The notes: a model not told the origin generated them from the letters alone. A DNA stretch of 64,000 nucleotides from Saccharobesus litoralis (GCF_003063625.1 NZ_CP026604.1:4318065-4382064), one strand, 5' to 3'; numbered from the stretch's first letter, positions 46,006-56,953 are shown. Translations and numbers: made by a program.

Positions 46006-46704
46006 CTATTCTCGTCCTGGCATTTTTTTCCACGCTACGTCATTACGTAGGTATGTTGGCACCACATGCTCAGCCGACTGCTGTTGCCCTTTATTGGCTT
46101 TTTCTAACGCTAGCAATGCGATATCAATGGCGTTAGGAAATAAAGTTTCATCATCTACTACGACTTTAACTTGGCACGTAAGTTCATCTCGATACGTCTG
46201 CCACCCTGTTCCAGTCCCATGCCATTCATCTGATTGATTAAAGTGTGAAAGGCCACCTTCAGGGGGAGTTACCTTTTCATCTTCAATCGGCTCAACTAAA
46301 CCTAATGATTTAACCCGATACACTCCTAAGTAAATCTCACTCATTCGCGCATCAATAGCTGCAATCACGTTTTTAGCATTATGTAATCGGTACATCTGAT
46401 GAGCCATAGCCGCTAAACTACTTACACCAATCACCGGCTTTTTGGCACCAAATGCCAAACCTTGGACAATACCCGCAGTAATACGCACACCAGTAAAACT
46501 GCCAGGTCCTGCACCATAAGCGATGAAATCAACCGCATCGAGTGACACTTGTGCTTCATCTAGCACTTGCTGAGTCATCACTAGTACTTTTTTATTATGC
46601 TCTCTTGGGCAAACTTCATAACGGTTAGCTAGGACATTTTGTCCATCAACTAACGCCACAGAGCAGGCTTCAGTTGAAGTATCTATTGCTAAAATCTTAC
46701 TCAT
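46006..46704 (-). CDS. tsaB: tRNA threonylcarbamoyladenosine biosynthesis protein TsaB
   Basis: TsaB partners TsaD and TsaE in making t6A at position 37 of ANN-decoding tRNAs. The 232 residues start MSKILAIDTSTEACSVALVDG and include YGAGPGSFTGVRITAGIVQGL, typical of this ASKHA-fold protein. It lacks the metal-binding His pair of TsaD. Its ATG overlaps the yoaA stop by one base (TAATG), so the two are coupled. Confidence 0.95.
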   Translation of the reverse strand: MSKILAIDTSTEACSVALVDGQNVLANRYEVCPREHNKKVLVMTQQVLDEAQVSLDAVDFIAYGAGPGSFTGVRITAGIVQGLAFGAKKPVIGVSSLAAMAHQMYRLHNAKNVIAAIDARMSEIYLGVYRVKSLGLVEPIEDEKVTPPEGGLSHFNQSDEWHGTGTGWQTYRDELTCQVKVVVDDETLFPNAIDIALLALEKANKGQQQSAEHVVPTYLRNDVAWKKMPGRE

Positions 46705-48617
46705 TAACTCATCTCAGATAAAAAACGAACAACCTTACTCATACTGCGCGTTCGCTGCATATTAGGTAAGCTTTTTATAAAACTTTGACCGTATTGCCGA
46801 GTCGCAATACGTGGATCACAAATGACAAGCACACCGGTGTCATTCACGTCTCGAATAAGGCGACCTGCACCTTGTTTTAGTGTGATCACCGCTTGTGGAA
46901 TTTGAATTTTGCTAAAGGGATCAAGCCCTTGACGCTTACAATTATCAATTCGGGCTTGCGTAACGGGATCATCCGGTGAAGCAAAAGGTAACTTATCAAT
47001 TAACACACACTTGAGTGCATCCCCTCGCACATCAACGCCTTCCCAAAAAGCACCGGTTGCCAATAATACCGTTTCATCATCAGCAAGAAACTGATTTAAT
47101 AATTCTCGTTTACCTGTTTGCCCCTGCACTAACAATGGATTTTTGACTATTTTTTCTAAACGATTAGCCACTAAATTCATCATTCTATAACTGGTAAACA
47201 ACAAAAAGCATCGCCCACCACTGGCTTTGATTAGTTGCTGGCAAACATCCACTAACGCATTTAATACGTCTCTATCGTTAGGCTCAGGAAACATGCGCGG
47301 TACACACAGCAAAGCTTGCTTATCGTAGGCGAAAGGACTATCGAGCACCAAAGTTTTATGCGGGTTTAATCCGAGTAATTCTGTGAAATGACTAAAGCCA
47401 CCATCAACAGATAACGTCGCCGATGTCATCAACCAGCTTTGCTGTTTCTCTTGCATAATAGGCGCAAATTTATCAGCAACAGATAATGGCGTTAAATTAA
47501 GCGAGACATGCCGCATGGTAGTTTCATACCACAAACTCACATCGACCTTAGTCATATCCGTCACAGAAGACAATGCTGCTTGTGCGTGACACAAGCGCTC
47601 AAAGCAGCTATCTATGCCTTTGGTACGTGAAACACATTGTTTAACCACTTCGTAAGCAAAATCAATAGTTTCGTATATTTTGTTCAATATCTCGTTAATC
47701 GATTCGTCTTGGATTTTTTCTCGCCAATTACCTTTAACGGGATCATGAGGAAAAGCCAGTCGAAATTCCCTTGCAACATGTGTCAGCTTTTCACTGACTT
47801 TACCTAATTGCTTAACATCCTTTAATTCAGTTCGATACTCTAATTCAATATCTTTGGCTAAATCAGCCATTTGACGCGTTGAAAAGCGCTCGCCAAAGTA
47901 TTCGCAAGCAATATCGGGGAGCTGATGGGCTTCATCAAATACCACAACGTCAGAATCCGGTACAATCTCGCCAAAACCTGTATCTTTAACTGCAAGATCG
48001 GCAAAATATAAATGGTGATTAACCACCACCAAATCAGCCGCTATGGCTTTTTTACGCGCTTTAACTAGATAACAATCTTCAAAATTTGGACATTCTTTAC
48101 CCAAACAATTGTCAATCGTGCTGGTAATTAGCGGAAAAACACGAGAATCTTCGCCAATGCTGCTTAATTCACCAATATCTCCTGTTTGGGTTTTATTAGC
48201 CCAAGTCGACACTTTTTTCATATCGGCGAGAATTTGCTTATCGGTGACATCTGACACTTGTTTGTTAAGCGTGAGGCGATAAGGGCAAAGATAATTGGCC
48301 CGCCCTTTTAACAAGGCGACTTTACGATAGGAACCTAAGGCTTTTTTAATTAAAGGTAGATCACGATGGAAAAGCTGTTCTTGTAACGCTTTTGTTCCCG
48401 TAGAAACAATGACTTTTTTGTCTGAAAGCAAAGCAGGTACTAAATAAGCGAAGGTTTTTCCGGTGCCGGTTCCCGCTTCTGCCACTAGCAACTGCTTATT
48501 ATTCATCGCTTGCCAAAAACCACTGGCCAACTCAATTTGCGCTTGTCGAGGTTGATAACCGTCGATAGCTTTTGCAAGCTGCCCCGATTGACTAAATACT
48601 TTTTCTACTTTATTCAC
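46704..48617 (-). CDS. yoaA: DinG-family ATP-dependent DNA helicase YoaA
   Basis: An XPD-like iron-sulfur helicase of 637 residues. AEAGTGTGKTFAYLVPAL is Walker A. The Cys set around LCPYRL, NCLGKECPNFEDC holds the 4Fe-4S cluster, VVFDEAHQLPD is the DEAH box, and QGAGRLIRD motif VI. The start is GTG. In E. coli YoaA works with the polymerase III chi subunit on stalled forks. The pairing yoaA-tsaB is conserved and supports YoaA rather than DinG proper. Confidence 0.93.
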   Translation of the reverse strand: MNKVEKVFSQSGQLAKAIDGYQPRQAQIELASGFWQAMNNKQLLVAEAGTGTGKTFAYLVPALLSDKKVIVSTGTKALQEQLFHRDLPLIKKALGSYRKVALLKGRANYLCPYRLTLNKQVSDVTDKQILADMKKVSTWANKTQTGDIGELSSIGEDSRVFPLITSTIDNCLGKECPNFEDCYLVKARKKAIAADLVVVNHHLYFADLAVKDTGFGEIVPDSDVVVFDEAHQLPDIACEYFGERFSTRQMADLAKDIELEYRTELKDVKQLGKVSEKLTHVAREFRLAFPHDPVKGNWREKIQDESINEILNKIYETIDFAYEVVKQCVSRTKGIDSCFERLCHAQAALSSVTDMTKVDVSLWYETTMRHVSLNLTPLSVADKFAPIMQEKQQSWLMTSATLSVDGGFSHFTELLGLNPHKTLVLDSPFAYDKQALLCVPRMFPEPNDRDVLNALVDVCQQLIKASGGRCFLLFTSYRMMNLVANRLEKIVKNPLLVQGQTGKRELLNQFLADDETVLLATGAFWEGVDVRGDALKCVLIDKLPFASPDDPVTQARIDNCKRQGLDPFSKIQIPQAVITLKQGAGRLIRDVNDTGVLVICDPRIATRQYGQSFIKSLPNMQRTRSMSKVVRFLSEMS

Positions 48618-48903
48618 TGCAGACTGGAAACGATTTGTAAAAGCTAGTTGCTTATTGGGTTAGATTAAGTGGCGCATTATCGCAACGTAAAAAGCAATTT
48701 ACAAAGAAATCTCAATGGATTTAAGATAAATGTTAAGGTGAATGAATAAGTCAACGAAACTAAATTTTAATTTAGAGCAAAATTAAAAAATGATTGGGTA
48801 ATAAATCGTTACGCAATCTCTAATATGGGTTAACGAATATAAATTAACTAGACACTCTTGAACAGTATGAGCTATCCAAGCTCGCTTTAACTGTATGAGT
48901 TAA

Positions 48904-49167
48904 CTAGGCAAGAATATCAATATGCTTAGTTGTTGATTTTTCACCATCCGTATTTGCCTCATCTAGCGATCCACCTTCATTACTGTTCTGGTCATGATGC
49001 GACAATAACCAATTGTTTAAATCAGCCTGTTTTTTATTTTCTTGTAAATTATTTTGCGACTTTTCGTCCTTTTTGACCTTAGTAATATTCAACTTGGCTG
49101 GAGTTTGCCTGACTTGAGCTACTCTAGGCATAAAAGGAATAATGGCGTCGGTATTAATAATGCTCAT
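48904..49167 (-). CDS. Small hypothetical protein
   Basis: An 87-residue polar protein (MSIINTDAIIPFMPRVAQVR... ending HIDILA), with no signal peptide or known domain and probably mostly disordered. AGGAGTGTTAG gives a good ribosome site before the ATG, the main reason to accept it. It stands alone, divergent from the small gene at 49381. Confidence 0.55.
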   Translation of the reverse strand: MSIINTDAIIPFMPRVAQVRQTPAKLNITKVKKDEKSQNNLQENKKQADLNNWLLSHHDQNSNEGGSLDEANTDGEKSTTKHIDILA

Positions 49168-49380
49168 CTAACACTCCTCATTTACGCTTCACATTTAAAT
49201 TTTACAATCTAATGCCTTAATTATATATCGGCCAAGTACGCATTGAATTTATGACATTAGTCAAATCTTTATACCCAAAACAAATAAACTCATAACGATA
49301 GTGGATATTAAAATCTAATGAACCACGGTCAATATACTAGACTTAAATTCCAATGTTTGTGGTTTGCAGTAAGGTGACAT

Positions 49381-49602
49381 ATGAATTCAGTAATCATGGC
49401 TCAAGCAGAGAAACTCTCAAGTTTTGATTTAAGTAATGACACGGAAGCACACATGTTTTTAGAACGGATGTTAATCGCAGTTGATATTCAAGATCAGGTG
49501 ATCCAAGCGGTTTTTGAGCTTAAATCACGCAATCTAGTTCAAGTGGGCGCCTGTATAGAGCAAGCGATGCACTCTTCAATTTCTGACTTTCTGAAACACT
49601 AA
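49381..49602 (+). CDS. Small hypothetical helical protein
   Basis: A 73-residue protein, predicted helical, with no signal peptide (LSNDTEAHMFLERMLIAVDIQDQVIQAVFELK). AAGGTG stands 5 bases before the ATG. No family recognised. Confidence 0.5.
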   Translation: MNSVIMAQAEKLSSFDLSNDTEAHMFLERMLIAVDIQDQVIQAVFELKSRNLVQVGACIEQAMHSSISDFLKH

Positions 49603-49672
49603 CATAATATAGTGCATTGCTCATTTTGACCGAGTAATGCACGACAATGCAAACTAATTCAAATAATTTGCG

Positions 49673-51703
49673 CTAACTATTAGCAATTAACTGCTGCTGA
49701 AGGTTTTGAATATCGTCACGTAATTTAGCCGCACGTTCAAATTCTAATTGACGGGCAAGCTCAAACATTTGTTGCTCAAGCGCTTTGATTTCTTTGGCAA
49801 TATCATCAGCTGATTTGACTTTGTAATTCGCTTTACCCTCACCTATTTTACGCAACTTAACCGTGTTACCCGCGTCGGCGTCATTGGACGCATCATCATA
49901 ACCAACATCCATAACATCAGTGATTTTTTTATTGAGTCCTTTCGGTGTGATGCCATGTTGTAAATTATGCGCAACTTGCTTTTCACGACGACGCTCTGTT
50001 TCATCTAACGCTCTTTGCATTGAGCCTGTGATCCTATCTGCGTATAAAATCGCTTTGCCGTTAACGTTACGCGCGGCTCGACCTATAGTTTGAATAAGTG
50101 ATCTATCTGAACGTAAAAAGCCTTCTTTGTCGGCATCTAAAATAGCCACTAACGACACTTCGGGCATATCTAAACCTTCACGCAGTAAATTGATACCAAC
50201 CAAAACGTCAAATTTACCTAATCGAAGATCGCGAATAATTTCAACGCGCTCAACCGTATCAATATCTGAATGCAAATATCGAACTTTAACACCGTGATCG
50301 TTTAAGTAATCCGATAAATCTTCCGCCATGCGTTTGGTTAGCGTAGTCGCCAACACACGTTCATTTACTTTTACCCGTTCGTGAATTTCCGACAATAAAT
50401 CATCAACTTGGGTTGCTACGGGGCGAATTTCGACAATAGGATCAAGTAAGCCTGTGGGTCGCACAACTTGTTCTGCGACTTCACCTGCCGAGCGATCTAA
50501 TTCATAGCTACCGGGTGTCGCCGAAACAAACATAGTTTGCGGAGCAAGCTGTTCAAACTCTTCAAACTTCATCGGTCGGTTATCTAACGCTGAAGGTAAT
50601 CTAAACCCATATTCAACGAGATTCTCTTTACGCGAGCGATCACCTTTATACATAGCGCCAATTTGCGACACGGTGACATGCGATTCGTCGATGATCAATA
50701 ATCCATCATCGGGTAAATAGTCAAATAATGTTGGAGGTGGCTCGCCAGGGGCTCGGCCGGACAAATAGCGAGAATAGTTTTCAATACCTGAGCAATAGCC
50801 CAATTCTACCATCATCTCAATATCATATTGGGTGCGCTGGGTAACGCGTTGTTCTTCAACTAACTTGTTTAAATCAAGTAATTGTTGCTTGCGTTCTTTT
50901 AACTCATCTTTAATGTTATCAACCGCAGCGAGGATCTTTTCTCTTGGTGTGACATAGTGAGTTTTAGGGTAAATAGTGGTACGAGCCATAGTGCGTGTCA
51001 TTTCTCCCGTCAATGGATCAAACTCACTGATTCGCTCTATTTCATCGTCAAATAATTCAACTCGAACCCCATCGCGCTCAGAATCCGCAGGGAAAATATC
51101 AATAACGTCCCCTCTTACGCGATAAGTCCCCCGTGCAAAATCGATATCATTGCGTGTATATTGCAATTCAGCTAAACGCCTTAAAATGGCTCTTTGGTCA
51201 ATTAAATCACCTTGGCGTAAATGCAATAACATTTTCAGGTAGGAGTCAGGATCACCTAAACCATAAATAGCTGAGACTGAGGCAATAATAACGACATCTC
51301 GGCGTTCCATTAATGCTTTGGTAGCGGATAAGCGCATCTGCTCTATATGGTCATTAATTGAAGCGTCCTTTTCAATAAATGTATCTGTCGATGGCACATA
51401 GGCCTCGGGCTGATAGTAATCGTAATAGGACACAAAATATTCAACTGCATTATTAGGAAAGAACTCCTTCATTTCCCCATATAACTGCGCTGCGAGGGTT
51501 TTATTGTGCGCCATAATCATGGTTGGTCGATTAAGCTGCTTAATGACATTGGCCATTGTAAAGGTTTTACCAGAGCCCGTTACACCAAGTAGAGTTTGAT
51601 GAGCTAACCCTGATTCAAATCCATCGACTAGTTGTTTTATTGCGCTAGGTTGGTCCCCTGCAGGCTTATAACTAGAAACCAAATCAAACAATTGTTCGCT
51701 CAT
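49673..51703 (-). CDS. uvrB: Excinuclease ABC subunit B
   Basis: The damage-verifying helicase of nucleotide excision repair. The 676 residues (E. coli 673) contain [15 protein letters not shown] (Walker A), the beta-hairpin region [39 protein letters not shown] and [10 protein letters not shown]. The C-terminal UVR motif ([20 protein letters not shown]) binds UvrC. No SOS box is visible in the 30 bases between its start and the MATE gene, so if SOS-controlled it would be from further upstream. Confidence 0.97.
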   Translation of the reverse strand: MSEQLFDLVSSYKPAGDQPSAIKQLVDGFESGLAHQTLLGVTGSGKTFTMANVIKQLNRPTMIMAHNKTLAAQLYGEMKEFFPNNAVEYFVSYYDYYQPEAYVPSTDTFIEKDASINDHIEQMRLSATKALMERRDVVIIASVSAIYGLGDPDSYLKMLLHLRQGDLIDQRAILRRLAELQYTRNDIDFARGTYRVRGDVIDIFPADSERDGVRVELFDDEIERISEFDPLTGEMTRTMARTTIYPKTHYVTPREKILAAVDNIKDELKERKQQLLDLNKLVEEQRVTQRTQYDIEMMVELGYCSGIENYSRYLSGRAPGEPPPTLFDYLPDDGLLIIDESHVTVSQIGAMYKGDRSRKENLVEYGFRLPSALDNRPMKFEEFEQLAPQTMFVSATPGSYELDRSAGEVAEQVVRPTGLLDPIVEIRPVATQVDDLLSEIHERVKVNERVLATTLTKRMAEDLSDYLNDHGVKVRYLHSDIDTVERVEIIRDLRLGKFDVLVGINLLREGLDMPEVSLVAILDADKEGFLRSDRSLIQTIGRAARNVNGKAILYADRITGSMQRALDETERRREKQVAHNLQHGITPKGLNKKITDVMDVGYDDASNDADAGNTVKLRKIGEGKANYKVKSADDIAKEIKALEQQMFELARQLEFERAAKLRDDIQNLQQQLIANS

Positions 51704-51733
51704 ACCTTTAATTACCTTAATGCCTTTAAGCCA

Positions 51734-53122
51734 CTAGTTCTGCTTTGCTAATTCTGCTTTGCTATGTTCTGCACACACTTGGGAAAGCTTTCGATTAAAC
51801 GTGTAAACAGAAACCCCCATCATAGCCAAATTACCGATTACGCCGCCGACAAATAACCCATAAATCCCGCCTATCAAACCGCCTAAATAAGAAAACGGTA
51901 CATAAAACAAAAACAAGCGCAACACGCTAAGTAATAATGCGCTCATGGGTAAATGCAGCGCATTTAACGAAGAGTTAGTTAAAATTATAATTCCTTGAGC
52001 GCCATAACCTAACGGCATGATCCAAATAAACCAACAAATCAAATTGATTACCGTTTCATCATCAGAAAATGCAACGGCTATTGGCCATGCAAGAAACAGG
52101 AGTAAGGAGAAAACACCTAATTGCCATATCAAAACAAATTTAGCGGTTTTACGATAAGCTTGTTTGACACGATCAATATTACCCGCACCTAAATTTTGGC
52201 TAATAAAGGGAGGCAAAGACATAGATAATGCCAAAACGACCATACAAGCAATAGACTCAACCCGATTGCCAACACCAAAGGCAGCAACAGCTTCTTGCCC
52301 ATGCACGGCCACAATAGCGGTTAAAATAGCCATTGCGATTGGTGTTAACATATTTGCTCCAGCAGCAGGAAAACCAATTTTCAATATCACTTTAGCTGAA
52401 TCGACAAAACAAGAAACCGACGGAATACGACGATAAATCAACCCTCGCGAATAGGCTAGCAAATAAAGAATAACGGCGGTGCCAACAGCCCATGAAATTA
52501 AACTAGCGATAGCTGCACCTTGCATTCCTAACGCTGGAATAGGCCCAAAACCAAAAATTAAAATGGGATCCAACACCGCATTAATTAAACCACCCAGTGC
52601 CATGATTTGACTGGGGGTTTTAGTGTCGCCTGAAGCGCGCAATACACTATTACCGACCATAGGTAACACTAAGCAGCAGCAACCTATGTACCAAATCTCC
52701 ATGTACTCTTTAATATACGGCAAGGTTGTTTCATCTGCGCCGAGTAAGCGAAATAACGGTTCAATGGTTAAAAATCCTACTACGCATAAAAACGCGACCA
52801 TGATTAACGAAATAATCAGAGCATTGGTCGCATGCTGTTTAGCAAGTAAGTTATCACCTTTACCTAACACTTTCGCAACCACTGCCGACGTACCAATACC
52901 TAAACCTATGGTTAAACTAATGACGGTGAATGTGATAGGAAACGTAAAGCTGATTGCAGCGAGTTGCTCAGTACCCATAAAGCCAATAAAAAGGGTATCA
53001 ATTAAGTTAAATGACATGAGTGCAATCATCCCTAGCACCATAGGTATTGTCATTTTTTTTAACGTCGATTCAATTGCGCCATTTAGCATGTCATGGGCAA
53101 CTGGTTTATCTGCAGACTTCAT
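51734..53122 (-). CDS. MATE-family efflux transporter
   Basis: A 462-residue inner-membrane protein with about 12 hydrophobic segments. Family motifs include MTIPMVLGMIALMSFNLIDT, FIGFMGTEQLAAISFTFP, VAKVLGKGD, GMQGAAIASLISW and AFGVGNRVESIACM, repeated in the two halves as in NorM/DinF transporters. It should expel cationic drugs or metabolites in exchange for Na+ or H+. The gap to uvrB is 30 bases, so co-transcription is likely. Confidence 0.92.
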   Translation of the reverse strand: MKSADKPVAHDMLNGAIESTLKKMTIPMVLGMIALMSFNLIDTLFIGFMGTEQLAAISFTFPITFTVISLTIGLGIGTSAVVAKVLGKGDNLLAKQHATNALIISLIMVAFLCVVGFLTIEPLFRLLGADETTLPYIKEYMEIWYIGCCCLVLPMVGNSVLRASGDTKTPSQIMALGGLINAVLDPILIFGFGPIPALGMQGAAIASLISWAVGTAVILYLLAYSRGLIYRRIPSVSCFVDSAKVILKIGFPAAGANMLTPIAMAILTAIVAVHGQEAVAAFGVGNRVESIACMVVLALSMSLPPFISQNLGAGNIDRVKQAYRKTAKFVLIWQLGVFSLLLFLAWPIAVAFSDDETVINLICWFIWIMPLGYGAQGIIILTNSSLNALHLPMSALLLSVLRLFLFYVPFSYLGGLIGGIYGLFVGGVIGNLAMMGVSVYTFNRKLSQVCAEHSKAELAKQN

Positions 53123-53985
53123 TAGGTACTAAGAATTCCTGATTAGCTTTTAGACAGAAGGTAACGGTAACTATTTTGCAAATAGGTTTGCGGATGAACA
53201 ATACTTCCAACCGAGATTAAGTCTATTTTAGCGCATCTAATTGCTTAAAAATACTCAAGCTAAACAGTTAGCTTATTAAAAACGATAGTTTAATTAAAAA
53301 TTAAGGCTAAACGATCGATTTTCTAACTTTTCTTTATTAGATATACCAAATTCGCAACAGCTATCTCGTTTAGCTAAATAAAGGAAGCTTTAGAGCATAG
53401 TGCCTGTTTCTTATATAGGAATAGGCAAAAAATATATAAAAACACTTGAAAGTTGGCATGCCCCAAAGTTCATCAAATTGCACTACAAAAGTGCTAAATT
53501 TCAGTTGATTTTTTCTAAAAAATAAAATTAATACACAAGTTTGTTGGTAAATTCAGCGCATAGATTGTTTTTTATCCATATTGCCATTTTTTTATTCACT
53601 ATTAACTTAAACCATTGTTTTTAAACAATTTTAAATAAAATACAAAAAAAGACAAAAACGGGTATTGACACAGGTGCAATGCGGGATTGCGTGAGATTTC
53701 CAACTTTATTAACACAGTTATCCACAGAAGTAGTGGATAACAAGCGTCAGCTCAACAACCGCAAGAGCTAGACGCATTTAAGCGTAACTAAACTGCAACA
53801 ATTAACAGCCTATATAAAAAAATCTCTATCGAATTTTATAGCATTCGACTTGACAAAAATAACTGATAGTGACAATTGTTCAATATAAAACCAAAACAAG
53901 TGCCAAAGCTAAAAAAATAATATTTACTGGGCAAGCAAGTGCAATTTTTATCCAAGAAAATATAAAATTTAATACCGCCGTTAGT
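53123..53985. other. Gene-free AT-rich region with DnaA-box-like sites
   Basis: More than 850 bases without a credible ORF on either strand. It is very AT-rich and contains four TTATCC-type 9-mers at 53572, 53718, 53733 (reverse) and 53948. No RNA gene recognised. Confidence 0.55.
53718..53741. promoter_or_regulatory. Inverted pair of DnaA boxes
   Basis: TTATCCACA (53718-53726) is a perfect DnaA box. GTGGATAAC (53733-53741) is its reverse with one mismatch at the end. The pair can also form a hairpin. Imperfect boxes lie at 53572-53580 (TTATCCATA) and 53948-53956 (TTATCCAAG). Confidence 0.5.
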
Positions 53986-54091
53986 GCCAGCATGAATGCA
54001 GGTAGTTAGAATTTGTCAGGAACAAAATTCTGTTGTCTTGTTCTTTTAGTAAGAAAGGTTTGCAGGCTCTGCAAGCAAAAATACTCACCCA
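53986..54091. repeat. Dispersed repeat family B, copy 4 (reverse)
   Basis: GCCAGCATGAATGCAGGTAG, TTAGAATTTGTCAGGAAC, AAAATTCTGTTGTCTTGTTC, GGTTTGCAGGCTCTGCAAGC, ending ATACTCACCCA. It follows the order and orientation of the 15470 copy without that copy's insertion. Confidence 0.8.
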
Positions 54092-54392
54092 CAAAAGCTT
54101 AATACTTTAAAATGGTTATTTTCGACAAAAGTTAATCGAGCAATTACCTAATTAATAGATATAAATCGATCGGCGACTTATTAATTTTATTTCGCTGAAA
54201 TAGGTAAGCTAAGGACAAATAAAGTTTTCTCTGTATCTATTAATCATTATTTACTGTTCTGTAATAACCTATCATTTACCTAAGTTAAGCTCGAGAAAGA
54301 CATTTTAAGCGCTAAAACAGGCGAGTTTTGTGCATATTTTGTGCATGTAATATCCAATTGGATTTTTTTTTCAAAAATAACGAAAAACTGTG

Positions 54393-54421
54393 TTGACAGG
54401 TTCAAACGACATCATTAATAT
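54393..54421 (+). promoter_or_regulatory. Near-consensus promoter of the tRNA-Asn operon
   Basis: TTGACA (54393-54398), 17 bases, TAATAT (54416-54421), then a GC-rich discriminator CCGCCCCCG, as at stringently controlled stable-RNA promoters. Confidence 0.85.
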
Positions 54422-54445
54422 CCGCCCCCGTTGAAGCGACACGGT

Positions 54446-54522
54446 TCCCCCTTAGCTCAGTTGGTTAGAGCGACGGACTGTTAATCCGCAGGTCCCCCGT
54501 TCAAGTCGGGGAGGGGGAGCCA
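54446..54522 (+). tRNA. tRNA-Asn (GTT), first copy
   Basis: 77 bases with encoded CCA, acceptor TCCCCCT / AGGGGGA, anticodon GTT in ACTGTTAATC, T-arm GTTCAAGTC. Confidence 0.97.
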
Positions 54523-54554
54523 ACTTCACGCTCAACAATTTTTTTCATAGTTAT

Positions 54555-54631
54555 TCCCCCTTAGCTCAGTTGGTTAGAGCGACGGACTGTTAATCCGCAG
54601 GTCCCCCGTTCAAGTCGGGGAGGGGGAGCCA
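54555..54631 (+). tRNA. tRNA-Asn (GTT), second copy
   Basis: Identical to the first copy, 32 bases downstream in the same transcript. Confidence 0.97.
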
Positions 54632-54809
54632 CCTTCTCTAAGTGCTCACTTTCCAAATCTTAAAAATCATACTTCACATCATCTAATTTATCCTTAAGTC
54701 TTACGAACATTTATCTCGTAATTCAATGATTTCCTGTTAATATTAGGCATGATGTAAGCGATTAGATATTCCAGTTCCAATCGACTAATCAAAAACAATA
54801 AATAACAAC

Positions 54810-54985
54810 ATAGTCAAAGCGGTCAGATTTTAAACATAGCCGTCAAGTTTTATAGTCCAATGTGCACAAACTCAACTTTGTAATTATTCGGACTAGCTAT
54901 ATGGATTTAGGTTTTAGTGCGACGTTGGAATGACAGTCGAAAAACAATGACAATTACGTTTTAAAATTAGGACGAGAAGACTATA
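54810..54985. repeat. ERIC-like hairpin repeat, family A copy 5 (degenerate)
   Basis: Ends ATAGTCAAAGCGGTCAG and GACGAGAAGACTATA are kept. The interior keeps only GCCGTCAAGTTTTATAGTCC and scattered matches, with a different central segment. It lies just upstream of the csrD-like gene. Confidence 0.7.
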
Positions 54986-55033
54986 GATACGACTCTACCT
55001 AGATCCGGCTATTAATAGGGAGCAAAAAAGGGA

Positions 55034-56953
55034 ATGAGTATTTTTAGACGACTCTTAGTCAGAAATTTAATTACCTTTGCAATTTTAGTCATCTCATTGA
55101 TGTTCACATACAGTGTTATTCTTTCGCAGTACATGACTGCAAATCAGGAGCAGCACGCAAATACATTACAAAAAGTGGTTGGGGCCTACCCATCGATTGA
55201 TGTTAAGAACTTGGCTCGTGATATTAAAGCCGCATTCCCCTACTCCAAGTTTTACTTGAGTGAGCTCAATGGTTCATCATTACATAGTTTCGATACACCA
55301 ATTAACTCGGCAACGCTGGGGGCAACCTTATTAGACTCATTTGGCATGATGCCGCAAAGCAGTAACGTAGTCATAACAAACCACAATATTGCCATTAAAT
55401 TTAAGTTAAAGTTTGATCAGGAATTAGCCCTATTTGATACCTTTTTCTACAGCTCAATTCTAGTTTGTTTAATCATTCTATTATTATTAAGTATTTCAAT
55501 TCGCCAACTAATACATAAAGTGGTACGCCGCTCTATTCATAAAATCACCGGCGTAATTAGTGAATTTACCGAAAACGAAGAAGAATTAGCTTGGGATGAA
55601 ATGCCAGAAGAGTTCCTACCTCTAGCGGAATCACTGGAATCATTACACCACAACTATGAAAATAAAATTCAAGAATGGAAGCACTCAGCAGAGAATTACC
55701 GTGTTGAAGCAACGCGTGACGAATTAACCGGTTTAAAAAATCGCATTTCATTTGTTGAATACTTTGAAGAAAAACTGTCTAACATGCAAAAACAAGAGTT
55801 TGGCGTGTTAGCCGTTGTTCGGGCATCGGAACTGAATAACATCAATCAAAATCGTGGTTATCAAGCGGGTGATCAATATGTATCAGAGCTTTCTCAAGTT
55901 ATTACACGAGTGGCGAATACTTACGAAGGCTCTCAAGTTTACCGCTTAAACGGTGCTGACTTTGCAGTAATACTACCGAATATCACGCCAAAAGAATCAG
56001 AAAATTTTGCGCTTAATTTGCAAGGACGATTGGGTGAATTCCAAAAATCCTTAGATTTAGAGGCGGTAGGTTATACAGGTATTGTCAGCTATGAAACGGG
56101 CCGCCCTATTGGTGAATTATTAGCATTAGCTGATACCGGTATCAGTATTGCCCAAACTAAATACCCCAATGCTTGGCACATGCAGACTGACACCTCTATT
56201 TTAGAGAATGTTAGCGCTAAGTATGGCAATCAAAATTGGCGTGAAGTTATTGAAGATGTTATCGATAATAATCGAGCCATTCTATTCTATCAGCCCATTC
56301 AACCAACAAACAAAAACTCTAAAGTCTACTCTGAAGTATTAGCCCGATTTGCTAACCCGGATGGACAAGTATTGCCTACCGCATCGTTTATCGCCATGGC
56401 TGAAAAAATGGATAAGATCATTTTTGTCGACAAGATGATTATCGAACAAACAATGCGCAACATATTAGAAAAAGGCTTTCACAACCAATATTTTGGTTTG
56501 AACGTGACGGCTAAATCAGCGCACGATGAGCAGTTTGCAATATGGCTAGAACGACGTTTATTACGTGACCCTGCTGTTGCGTCTAAATTAGTGTTTGAAG
56601 TCACTGAGTTTGGTATGCAACAAAACATGAGCGCCTCCAAACGATTTTTGGATATGGTTCATCGTACCGGCGCCCGCGTGACAGTTGAGCGATTTGGTAT
56701 GGGCATGACATCGTTTAAATTCTTCAGAGATTTAAAACCAGACTTTGTCAAAATGGATGGTAGTTACAGCCGTGGCATTGACGACGATAAAAACAACCAA
56801 TACTTCTTACGCGTTATCGTGGATTTAGCGCATCGCCTTGGCGTTAATGTTTTATGTGAAAGCGTTGAAACCCAAGAAGAAAAACACGCGCTTGAACAAG
56901 TCTTTGTTGATGGCACACAAGGTTACTTTATCGGTAAACCGGTTGAGTTTTAA
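55034..56953 (+). CDS. csrD: CsrD/MshH-like degenerate GGDEF-EAL membrane protein
   Basis: 639 residues (E. coli CsrD 646). Two membrane helices (about 10-30 and 143-165) flank a periplasmic loop; a HAMP-like linker and coiled coil follow. The GGDEF site is degenerate (LNGADFAVIL). The EAL domain has EVL instead of EAL, and the DDFG metal pair is replaced (VERFGMGMTSF), so neither cyclase nor phosphodiesterase activity is expected. This pattern fits CsrD, which in E. coli targets the small RNAs CsrB/C for RNase E decay and so tunes CsrA. A LapD-like c-di-GMP receptor is the alternative. Confidence 0.8.
   Translation: MSIFRRLLVRNLITFAILVISLMFTYSVILSQYMTANQEQHANTLQKVVGAYPSIDVKNLARDIKAAFPYSKFYLSELNGSSLHSFDTPINSATLGATLLDSFGMMPQSSNVVITNHNIAIKFKLKFDQELALFDTFFYSSILVCLIILLLLSISIRQLIHKVVRRSIHKITGVISEFTENEEELAWDEMPEEFLPLAESLESLHHNYENKIQEWKHSAENYRVEATRDELTGLKNRISFVEYFEEKLSNMQKQEFGVLAVVRASELNNINQNRGYQAGDQYVSELSQVITRVANTYEGSQVYRLNGADFAVILPNITPKESENFALNLQGRLGEFQKSLDLEAVGYTGIVSYETGRPIGELLALADTGISIAQTKYPNAWHMQTDTSILENVSAKYGNQNWREVIEDVIDNNRAILFYQPIQPTNKNSKVYSEVLARFANPDGQVLPTASFIAMAEKMDKIIFVDKMIIEQTMRNILEKGFHNQYFGLNVTAKSAHDEQFAIWLERRLLRDPAVASKLVFEVTEFGMQQNMSASKRFLDMVHRTGARVTVERFGMGMTSFKFFRDLKPDFVKMDGSYSRGIDDDKNNQYFLRVIVDLAHRLGVNVLCESVETQEEKHALEQVFVDGTQGYFIGKPVEF

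Noticed and set aside
51704-51733. SOS (LexA) box before uvrB
   Set aside because: The short gap holds no CTGT-N8-ACAG pattern.
55034-56953. Active dual GGDEF/EAL enzyme
   Set aside because: Both catalytic motifs are degenerate (NGADF, EVL, no DD pair), so a regulatory CsrD-like role is more likely.
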